From CAYJPV01 sp964396055 (GTDB taxonomy: Bacteria; Acidobacteriota; Vicinamibacteria; Vicinamibacterales; JAKQTR01), in the NCBI GenBank assembly GCA_964396055.1, contig CAYNDV010000006.1, forward strand, positions 1-64,000: DNA of 64,000 bases, read 5' to 3'. A model generated the notes under the pieces. The model was not told the origin of the DNA and made no database searches. It was given only the letters and a program-made list of their open reading frames with translations. Shown in pieces: positions 56,780 through 64,000 of this stretch (positions are counted from its first letter, which is position 1; every line of letters starts with the position of its first letter). A program made the position numbers and the translations under genes.

Positions 56780-57826
56780 CTATCGCAACCGATCCATGAT
56801 CTCCTGCAGCGCCTCACGCGAGGGCCGGGTCTTGTCCTCGCCGAGCATCGACAGGGGCGTGTCCACGGTGTTCAGCAGGTCCGTGAACGTCTCGCGGTCG
56901 GGCTCGATGTAGATCAGGCCCGTGGCGAACTCGCCCTTCATGTTGCTCTCGTGCAGCAGCGTGAGGGCCGCCACCTTGTTGTGCGGGTCGTAGCCCTCGT
57001 CCAGCTTCTTCAGGAACACCTTCGACCCGTCGGGCATCGTCACGGTGTGCGCCGTGCCGGGCTCGTAGTCCACCGAGATGTCCTCGAAGAACGGCACGAA
57101 ACTGATCTCGGCCACCGGGTCGTCGTGGTCCTTGACGTAGGCGTAGCTCTTGGTCGACCCCTCGTGATCGTTGAACGTCACGCAGGGCGAAATGACATCG
57201 AGCAGCGCCGTGCCGCGGTGCGCGATCGCGGCCTTGAGGATGGCCGAGAGCTGCTTCTTGTCGCCGGAGAACGACCGGGCCACGAACGTGGCGCCGAGCT
57301 GGACGGCCAGCGCGCACAGGTCCATGGGCGGCAGGTCGTTCACCACGCCGTTCTTCAGCTTCGATCCGAGGTCGGCGGTCGGTGAGAGCTGGCCCTTGGT
57401 GAGCCCGTAACAGCCGTTGTTCTCGACGATGTAGATGATCGGGATGTTGCGGCGCATCAGGTGCATGAACTGCCCCGCGCCGATGGCTCCCGTGTCGCCG
57501 TCGCCGCTGACGCCGATGGGCATCAGGTGCTTGTTGGCCAGCACGGCGCCGGTGGCGACGGCGGGCATGCGGCCGTGCACGGCGTTGAAGCCGTGCGAGG
57601 TGCCCAGGAAGTACGCCGGGCTCTTACTCGAGCAGCCGATGCCCGACAGCTTGATGACGCGGGCCGGGTCGACGCCCATCTCGAAGTAGGCTTCGACGAT
57701 GCGCTCGGAGATGGCGTTGTGGCCGCAGCCGGCGCAGAGGGTGGTCTTGCCGCCGCGGTACGTGGCCAGTTCGAGGTGGATGCGGTTGATCTTCTTGCCG
57801 GGTGCCGGCGAGGCTGTCGTCGACAT
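56780..57826 (-). CDS. korB: 2-oxoacid:ferredoxin oxidoreductase, beta subunit
   Basis: A 348-residue thiamine-pyrophosphate subunit. A Cys motif CAGCGHNAI near residue 31 and GCSSKSPAYF are present; the TPP-Mg motif runs from GDGDTGAIGAGQ to ENNGCYGLTKGQ. The Kor versus Por choice is by similarity and context: it pairs with a gamma-alpha fused KorA and lies beside sucCD. The reaction is 2-oxoglutarate plus CoA plus oxidised ferredoxin to succinyl-CoA plus CO2, in principle reversible. Confidence 0.9.
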   Translation of the reverse strand: MSTTASPAPGKKINRIHLELATYRGGKTTLCAGCGHNAISERIVEAYFEMGVDPARVIKLSGIGCSSKSPAYFLGTSHGFNAVHGRMPAVATGAVLANKHLMPIGVSGDGDTGAIGAGQFMHLMRRNIPIIYIVENNGCYGLTKGQLSPTADLGSKLKNGVVNDLPPMDLCALAVQLGATFVARSFSGDKKQLSAILKAAIAHRGTALLDVISPCVTFNDHEGSTKSYAYVKDHDDPVAEISFVPFFEDISVDYEPGTAHTVTMPDGSKVFLKKLDEGYDPHNKVAALTLLHESNMKGEFATGLIYIEPDRETFTDLLNTVDTPLSMLGEDKTRPSREALQEIMDRLR

Positions 57827-57829
57827 GCG

Positions 57830-59671
57830 TTACCTCTTCACCGTTTCGGATTCCTGCGCCAGCACTTCGTCGCTGATCGACCGCGCGTCAATCGGCAGCC
57901 CCGTGTAGTAGAGCACGCTGCGGAGCTTGCCGATCTGCCCGGGCGTCAGGTCCAGCTTCAGGAGCGACAGCATCTGCGCGTCGCGGTTCTGTTCGATGAC
58001 GTAGACCCGCGCATGGCGATCGATGAAGGCCTCGACCGCCTGCGTGAACGGGTACGCCTTCAGGCGCATGTAGGACGTGCGCACGCCGGCCTCGCGCAGC
58101 TGGTCGCGGGCCTCTTCCACGGACCCGTGGCTGCTGCCGTAGGCGACCAGGGCGATGTCGGCCTGCGGGTCGAAATCGACGTCCTCGGCCGGTACCCACG
58201 ACCGGGCGGTTTCGAACTTCTTCGCCAGGCGGTCCACGTTCGCCACGTAGTCGTCGGCGCGCTCGCTGTACTGGCCGCGGGCGTTATGGCCGGACCCGCG
58301 GTTGAAGTAGGCGGGCATGCCGTCACCCGGCACGCTGCGCCACGGGATCCCGTCGCCATCGACATCCAGGTAGCGGCCCCAGTCGCCGAGGCGCTTCAGG
58401 GTCTCGGCGTCGAGGCGCTTGCCGCGGTCGAGGGGCTTCTCGGGATACGGGAACTGATCCGACATCCAGGTGTTCATGCCCAGGTCGAGGTCGGTCATCA
58501 CGAAGACGGGCGTCTGGAACCGCTCGGCCAGGTCGAAGGCCTGGATCGTGAACGCATAACACTCCTCCGCCGAGGAGGGCATCAGCATGAGGTGCTTCGT
58601 GTCGCCATGGGACAGGACGGCCGTGGTCAGCATGTCGCCCTGGGCCGTGCGCGTCGGCAGGCCCGTGGACGGCCCCGTGCGCTGCACGTCGATGATCACC
58701 GCGGGCACCTCGGTGTAGTAGCCCAGGCCCACGAACTCGCTCATCAGGGAAATGCCGGGGCCCGAGGTGGAGGTCATGGACCGGGCGCCGGCCCAGCCGG
58801 CGCCAAGCGCCATACCGATGGACGCCAGCTCGTCCTCGGCCTGGACGACGGCAAAGGTGGCCTTGCCGGTGTCGGGGTCCATCCGGTACTTCTTCAGGTA
58901 GTCGATGAGCGTCTCGACGACGGTGGTCGAGGGGGTGATCGGGTACCACGTCACCACGGTGACGCCCGCCATCATGGCGCCGACGGCAATGGCGGCGTTG
59001 GCCTCGATGAGGATCTTGCCGCCCGTCTTGTCCATGCGCTCGACCCGGAAGGGATCGCGCTTGGGCAGGTGCTGTGCGGCGTAGTCGTAGCCGGCCTTCA
59101 GCGCCGCCTGGTTGAGGGTGACGGCCTTGGCCTTCTTCCCGAGCTGCTTGTTGAGGGCGATTTCCATCTCGCCCGTCTCGATGCCCAGGAGCTTCGACAG
59201 GACGCCATCGTAGATCATGTTGCGGACGAGGCGGCGCAGCTTGGCGTCGGGGCAGATCGGCTTGACCAGCTCGTCGAACGGCACCGGATAGAACACCAGG
59301 TCGCTGCGCAGCGCGTCGAGTTTCAGGGGCGCGTCGTAGAGCACGGCGGCGCCCGGGTCGAGGGCCTTCACGTCCTCCTCGGCGGTCTCGGGGTTCATCG
59401 CCACGAGGAAGTCGATTTCCTTCTTGCGGCCGATGTACCCGTGCTTGCTCGCGCGGATGGTGTACCAGGTGGGCAACCCGGCGATGTTGGACGGAAAGAG
59501 GTTCTTGCCCGAGACCGGGATGCCCATCTGGAACAGCGACCGGATGAGCACGAGGTTGGCGGTCTGGCTACCGGACCCGTTGACCGTGGCGACCTGGATG
59601 CTGAAATCGTTGACCACTTCAGCGCCCGCCGCGCCGGCCGTCCGGTCCTGGACGGCGACTTCAGAAGACAT
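57830..59671 (-). CDS. korA: 2-oxoacid:ferredoxin oxidoreductase, fused gamma-alpha subunit
   Basis: A 613-residue fusion. The gamma domain (about 25-200) has GSGSQTANLVLIRSLFQMGI. The alpha domain (about 225-613) has IEANAAIAVGAMMAGV, WYPITPSTTV and SMTSTSGPGISLMSEF. The fusion is typical of KorA in aerobes and Acidobacteriota. No 4Fe-4S delta subunit is adjacent; ferredoxin must come from elsewhere. The start has an AGGGA-type SD. The korB gene starts 3 bp after its stop. Confidence 0.9.
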   Translation of the reverse strand: MSSEVAVQDRTAGAAGAEVVNDFSIQVATVNGSGSQTANLVLIRSLFQMGIPVSGKNLFPSNIAGLPTWYTIRASKHGYIGRKKEIDFLVAMNPETAEEDVKALDPGAAVLYDAPLKLDALRSDLVFYPVPFDELVKPICPDAKLRRLVRNMIYDGVLSKLLGIETGEMEIALNKQLGKKAKAVTLNQAALKAGYDYAAQHLPKRDPFRVERMDKTGGKILIEANAAIAVGAMMAGVTVVTWYPITPSTTVVETLIDYLKKYRMDPDTGKATFAVVQAEDELASIGMALGAGWAGARSMTSTSGPGISLMSEFVGLGYYTEVPAVIIDVQRTGPSTGLPTRTAQGDMLTTAVLSHGDTKHLMLMPSSAEECYAFTIQAFDLAERFQTPVFVMTDLDLGMNTWMSDQFPYPEKPLDRGKRLDAETLKRLGDWGRYLDVDGDGIPWRSVPGDGMPAYFNRGSGHNARGQYSERADDYVANVDRLAKKFETARSWVPAEDVDFDPQADIALVAYGSSHGSVEEARDQLREAGVRTSYMRLKAYPFTQAVEAFIDRHARVYVIEQNRDAQMLSLLKLDLTPGQIGKLRSVLYYTGLPIDARSISDEVLAQESETVKR

Positions 59672-59768
59672 CGAACAGTCCCTGCGTGGAGACGCGCAGG
59701 CGCCGGCAGGCGGCCCGTCCGCCCGGCGTGACGCAAGCGCAGATGAAAACTCACTCCGTGAACATGCA

Positions 59769-59777
59769 ACTATAGCA
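59769..59777 (-). promoter_or_regulatory. extended -10 promoter of korAB
   Basis: Minus-strand TGC-TATAGT predicts a start about 90 nt before korA. The rest of 59672-60012 holds a heptad array, REP-like palindromes and a hairpin, listed separately; no gene is seen there. Confidence 0.5.
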
Positions 59778-59781
59778 CGCA

Positions 59782-59809
59782 GGGGCATGGGGCGTGGGGC
59801 ATGGGACGT
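59782..59809. repeat. heptad repeat array upstream of korA
   Basis: GGGGCAT, GGGGCGT, GGGGCAT, GGGACGT: four units just upstream of the korA promoter. Confidence 0.8.
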
Positions 59810-59825
59810 GGCGACGACGCAACGC

Positions 59826-59898
59826 GTCGTGCGGGGCTCGAGCCCTGCCTGACCACGGCGGGGCTGGCCACGGCGGGGCTGAAGCCCCGCACGACACC
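59826..59898. repeat. REP-like palindromes between sucD and korA
   Basis: A partial element GTGCGGGGCTCGAGCCCTGC is followed by GCGGGGC-TGAA-GCCCCGC (59873-59890) and an ACGGCGGGGCTG direct repeat. The minus-strand head is GTCG rather than GTAG. Confidence 0.6.
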
Positions 59899-59957
59899 CC
59901 GCACGACCGGTCGGCACAACCGGGGGCTCGAGGCTCGGGACAAGCCGTACAGACGAC

Positions 59958-59988
59958 GGGCGCGCGGTGACGGTCACTCCGCGCGCCC
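59958..59988 (-). terminator. GC hairpin downstream of sucD
   Basis: GGGCGCGCGG (59958-59967) pairs with CCGCGCGCCC (59979-59988), loop 11 nt. It lies 25 bp past the sucD stop. No U-tract, so termination is only possible. Confidence 0.4.
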
Positions 59989-60012
59989 GGCCCAATCTCC
60001 AGCCCCTGGCCG

Positions 60013-60885
60013 CTAGCCCCTGATGAGCTCCACCATCGCCCGACCCATGTCGGCCGGGCTCTTCACGACGCGGACGCCCGCCGCCGTGAGGGCCGCCATC
60101 TTCTCGGCCGCAGTCCCCTTGCCGCCGGCGATGATCGCGCCGGCGTGGCCCATCCGGCGCCCCGGCGGCGCGGTCTGGCCGCAGATGAAGCTGACCACCG
60201 GCTTGGTGACGTGCTGCGTGATGAAGGCCGCCGCTTCCTCCTCGGCCGTGCCGCCGATCTCGCCGATCATCACGATCGCCTCGGTGTCGGGATCGGCCTG
60301 GAAGAGCGTCAGCGCGTCGATGAAGTTCGTGCCGTTGATCGGATCGCCGCCGATGCCGATGCACGTCGACTGGCCGTAGCCCAGCATGGTGAGCTGGTGA
60401 ATCGCCTCGTAGGTGAGCGTGCCGCTGCGCGACACGATGCCGATCGACCCTTCCCGGCAGATGTGGCCCGGGATGATGCCGGCCTTGGCCTTGCCCGGCG
60501 AAATCAGGCCCGGGCAGTTCGGCCCGACCAGGCGCGTCGGCTTGTCCTTGAGGACCGACGCCACCTTCATCATGTCCAGCGTCGGGATGCCTTCGGTGAT
60601 GCACACCGCCAGGGCGAGGCCGGCGTCGGCCGCCTCGAGGATGGCGTCGGCCGAGAAGGCCGGCGGCACGAAGATGACGGTGGCGTTGGCGCCCGTCGTC
60701 TCGACGGCCTCGGCCACGGTGTTGAAGATCGGCCAGCCCTCGTGGGTCGTGCCGCCCTTGCCCGGCGAGACGCCACCCACGACGGTGGTGCCGTACGCGG
60801 CGGCCTGCTTCGCGTGGAACGTGCCTTCGCGCCCGGTGAGGCCCTGCACCAGCAGGCGTGTCGACTTGTCAATCAGGACTGCCAT
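60013..60885 (-). CDS. sucD: succinyl-CoA synthetase alpha subunit
   Basis: A 290-residue subunit with the CoA-binding Rossmann domain (LVQGLTGREGTFHAKQ at the start) and the phosphohistidine in GRRMGHAGAII near residue 244. VGPNCPGLISPG is conserved. With SucC it couples succinyl-CoA hydrolysis to ATP or GTP. It starts 10 bp after sucC ends. Confidence 0.96.
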   Translation of the reverse strand: MAVLIDKSTRLLVQGLTGREGTFHAKQAAAYGTTVVGGVSPGKGGTTHEGWPIFNTVAEAVETTGANATVIFVPPAFSADAILEAADAGLALAVCITEGIPTLDMMKVASVLKDKPTRLVGPNCPGLISPGKAKAGIIPGHICREGSIGIVSRSGTLTYEAIHQLTMLGYGQSTCIGIGGDPINGTNFIDALTLFQADPDTEAIVMIGEIGGTAEEEAAAFITQHVTKPVVSFICGQTAPPGRRMGHAGAIIAGGKGTAAEKMAALTAAGVRVVKSPADMGRAMVELIRG

Positions 60886-60895
60886 GATGCCCCCC

Positions 60896-62056
<1,161 letters not shown>

Positions 62057-62156
62057 GGGTAGTCGGTGTGGGGGGCCCTCGTGTGAGGAACGCCGCGGTG
62101 CGGAGGGGCCCGCCGTTGCACCCCGCCCCGGCGCTTGGGGACCAAGCAACGTTGGC

Positions 62157-62185
62157 ATGCTATCGGCCGCCGCCCGGCCCGTCAA
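62157..62185 (-). promoter_or_regulatory. promoter of sucCD
   Basis: Minus-strand TTGACG (62185-62180) and TAGCAT (62162-62157) are spaced by 17 bp, giving a leader of roughly 94 nt before the sucC GTG. Confidence 0.65.
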
Positions 62186-62264
62186 GCGATCCCGCCACGC
62201 CGGGCTTCGCCGGGCGTCGCGGGTCGCGCCGGGCTGGGGTAAAGTGGAGGGGATCGACCGAGCC

Positions 62265-63338
62265 ATGTTCCGACCGACCGACGACCTCCGCATCCGAGAC
62301 GTGCGGCCCCTGATGCCGCCCGCCATCCTGATCGACGAACTGCCGATCACCGAGCGCGCCTCGAACACCGTGGCCGATGCCCGCGCCACCCTCACGGCCG
62401 TCGTCCACGGCCGCGACAGCCGCCTGGCCGTCGTCGTCGGCCCCTGCTCGATCCACGATCCGGCAGCGGCCCTGGCCTACGCCGACCGGCTCGCGCCCCT
62501 GGCCCGCCGCTACGCCGACGACCTGCTGCTGCTGATGCGGTGCTACTTCGAGAAGCCGCGGACCGTGGCGGGCTGGAAGGGGCTGATCAACGACCCGGAC
62601 CTCGACGAGAGCTACCAGATCAACAAGGGCCTGCGCCTGGCGCGCCGGCTCCTGCTGGACATCAACGAACGGGGCCTGCCGACGGCGTGCGAGTTTCTCG
62701 ATACGCAGATCCCGCAGCACATCGCCGACCTGACCTCGGCCGGCGCCATCGGCGCCCGGACCACCGAGAGCCAGGTGCACCGCGAACTGGCGTCGGGCCT
62801 CTCGATGCCGGTCGGGTTCAAGAACGGCACCACGGGCAACGTGCAGATCGCCGTCGACGCCGTGCTGACGGCCCGGCGCCCCCACTGGTTCGCTGGCGTG
62901 ACGAAGCAGGGCGTCGCGGCCATCCTGCAGACGACGGGCAACGACGCGTGTTACGTGATCCTGCGGGGCGGCAGCCGATCGGGCCCGAACTACCAGGCGG
63001 CAGACGTCATCGACGTCTGCGCGCGGCTGGCCAACGCCGGGTTGCCGGAGCGCGTGATGATCGACTGCTCGCACGGCAACAGCGGCAAGGATCCCCGCCG
63101 CCAGGCGGAGGTGGCCGCGGACGTCGCCGCCCAGGTGGCCGACGGGTCGTACCACATCCTCGGCGTGATGATCGAAAGTCACCTCGTGGAAGGGCGCCAG
63201 GACCTGAAGCCGGGCCAGCCCCTGGTCTACGGCCAGAGCATCACGGACGCGTGCCTGTCGTTCGACCGCACGGCGCCGCTCATCGACGCGCTCGCGCGGG
63301 CGGTCGCGCGCCGCCGGCGGTGCATCCGCACGGCCTGA
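62265..63338 (+). CDS. aroG: 3-deoxy-7-phosphoheptulonate synthase (class I, AroFGH type)
   Basis: A 357-residue DAHP synthase condensing PEP and erythrose 4-phosphate at the entry to the shikimate pathway. VVVGPCSIHDPAAA near residue 57, CYFEKPRTVAGWKGLINDP near 91 and MIDCSHGNSGKD near 265 are diagnostic of the class I enzyme. ATG at 62265; a GTG seven codons earlier is in frame. It is divergent from sucCD and just upstream of the sdhC promoter. Which aromatic amino acid inhibits it is unknown. Confidence 0.95.
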   Translation: MFRPTDDLRIRDVRPLMPPAILIDELPITERASNTVADARATLTAVVHGRDSRLAVVVGPCSIHDPAAALAYADRLAPLARRYADDLLLLMRCYFEKPRTVAGWKGLINDPDLDESYQINKGLRLARRLLLDINERGLPTACEFLDTQIPQHIADLTSAGAIGARTTESQVHRELASGLSMPVGFKNGTTGNVQIAVDAVLTARRPHWFAGVTKQGVAAILQTTGNDACYVILRGGSRSGPNYQAADVIDVCARLANAGLPERVMIDCSHGNSGKDPRRQAEVAADVAAQVADGSYHILGVMIESHLVEGRQDLKPGQPLVYGQSITDACLSFDRTAPLIDALARAVARRRRCIRTA

Positions 63339-63374
63339 TCACCGGTGACGCCCGCACGGCACGCACATCACGGG

Positions 63375-63403
63375 TTGCGTCACACCGGCGCCGCACATAC
63401 AAT
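63375..63403 (+). promoter_or_regulatory. promoter of the succinate dehydrogenase operon
   Basis: TTGCGT (63375-63380) and TACAAT (63398-63403) are spaced by 17 bp. The predicted leader to the sdhC ATG is about 77 nt and includes a GGAG SD. Confidence 0.6.
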
Positions 63404-63486
63404 CCCTGCAGGACTTCCCCTGCCACTCGCGCAGCAGTCCCCCCTTTCCACGCACCGGGCGCCCGCGGTCCGGGTTGGAGAATGAC

Positions 63487-64000
63487 ATGGCACCGCGCAG
63501 GTTGACGCTGTTCTCGACCGTTGCCACGAAGTTCCTCATCGCGTTGACCGGGCTGAGTCTCGTCGGGTTCCTCTGTGTGCACCTCCTCGGGAACCTGATG
63601 CTCTACGTCGGCCCGGAGACCTTCAACGCCTACTCCCACGCCCTCATCTCGAATCCCCTGGTCATCCCCGCCGAGATCGGCCTCGTGGCCCTGTTCCTGA
63701 TCCACATCTTCGAGGCCGTGACGATGTGGTTCGGCAACCGGACCGCGCGCCCGGTGGCGTACGAGCACAAGCGGGGGGCCGGGGGCACCAGCCGCAAGTC
63801 GGTGGCCTCGAGCACCATGATCTGGACCGGCTCGATCACCGCCGTCTTCCTGGTCGTCCACGTGGCGACGATGAAGTACGGCGCGTGGTACACCGTCCCG
63901 GACAGCGAAGTCCGGGACCTGTACCGGCTGGTCGTCGAGACCTTCCAGAGCCCGCTGTGGACCGCGTTCTACGCGTTCTGCATGATGGTGGTGGGCTTCC
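63487..64000 (+). CDS. sdhC: succinate dehydrogenase/fumarate reductase cytochrome b subunit, 5' part
   Basis: The frame is open to the window end (171 codons). It is a b558-type di-haem membrane anchor: TVATKFLIALTGLSLVGFLC forms helix 1, HLLGNLMLYVG and EIGLVALFLIHIFEAVTM follow, and histidines in VHLLGN, IHIFEA and VVHVAT are candidate haem ligands. The ATG at 63487 has GGAG 6 nt upstream. Downstream, outside the window, sdhA and sdhB are expected. The organisation suits a menaquinone-linked complex II. Confidence 0.9.
   Translation, partial: MAPRRLTLFSTVATKFLIALTGLSLVGFLCVHLLGNLMLYVGPETFNAYSHALISNPLVIPAEIGLVALFLIHIFEAVTMWFGNRTARPVAYEHKRGAGGTSRKSVASSTMIWTGSITAVFLVVHVATMKYGAWYTVPDSEVRDLYRLVVETFQSPLWTAFYAFCMMVVGF

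Noticed and set aside
59816..59900. Insertion sequence ends between sucD and korA
   Set aside because: The palindromes match the dispersed REP-like family and no transposase remnant is present.
62240..62245. TAAAGT as the -10 of aroG
   Set aside because: No -35 and no extended motif, and GGAGG follows at an awkward distance to the ATG; evidence too weak.

Overview
This is a GC-rich (roughly two-thirds G+C), gene-dense bacterial chromosome segment with short intergenic gaps and many 4-bp ATGA/GTGA gene overlaps. A VWFA-related protein of a type expanded in Acidobacteriota, a gamma-alpha fused KorA with KorB in place of a 2-oxoglutarate dehydrogenase, and the mix of DinB, DUF1697, DUF2239, PP2C and patatin-like genes suggest an acidobacterium, possibly of the Vicinamibacteria. 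That placement is inference from gene content only.

Layout. 1-4.1 kb: rsmB (cut by the window edge), a membrane PASTA protein, rpe, a YbgC-type thioesterase, a sugar-nucleotide epimerase and a BamD-like lipoprotein on the plus strand, mostly overlapping. 4.2-7.4 kb: pgsA (minus), then a sugar-nucleotidyltransferase and phosphomannomutase pair for activated-sugar supply. 7.5-13.3 kb: tRNA-Gly(CCC), nucleobase salvage (hpt, upp, a membrane-anchored nucleoside deaminase-like amidohydrolase), a citryl-CoA lyase-like protein, tRNA-Val(CAC) and an RluA-type pseudouridine synthase. 13.4-23 kb: envelope-stress-like small membrane proteins, uvrB, VWFA, an RCK-DHH phosphoesterase, a patatin relative lacking the usual nucleophile, greA, a TrmH-type methyltransferase and rarA. 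23-39.1 kb is the accessory-like part: cysteine synthase-like, methyltransferases, serine hydrolase, DinB, PDZ-GAF-PP2C phosphatase, DUF2239, DUF1697, mutL, corA, VOC, racemase-like, DHFR-like, YdeI-like and YbcI-like genes plus a dihydrofolate reductase remnant. 39.3-49.8 kb is one minus-strand run, phoH-ybeY-corC-era-recO-glyQ-glyS-ppdK. 49.9-54.8 kb is a second minus run, ndk-DUF2905-dcd-gammaCA-hisS-aspS. 54.8-64 kb: an M24 peptidase, then the central carbon block korAB, sucCD, aroG and the start of the succinate dehydrogenase operon (sdhC, cut by the window end).

Two layers of non-coding structure run across the window. First, about ten tandem arrays have a 7-bp period (some 14 = 7+7) but different unit sequences. 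They lie between genes and often start in, contain, or directly abut a stop codon (manB, citryl-CoA lyase, uvrB, rarA, mutL). Second, a family of extragenic palindromes has the stem core GGC-TTCA-GCC preceded by GTAG/GTGG, the architecture of REP elements mobilised by RAYT proteins. A third pattern is transcriptional: many genes have a clear -10 box 6-12 nt before the start codon and little or no Shine-Dalgarno sequence, which points to leaderless or near-leaderless mRNAs.

No CRISPR array, insertion sequence, prophage or rRNA operon was seen.
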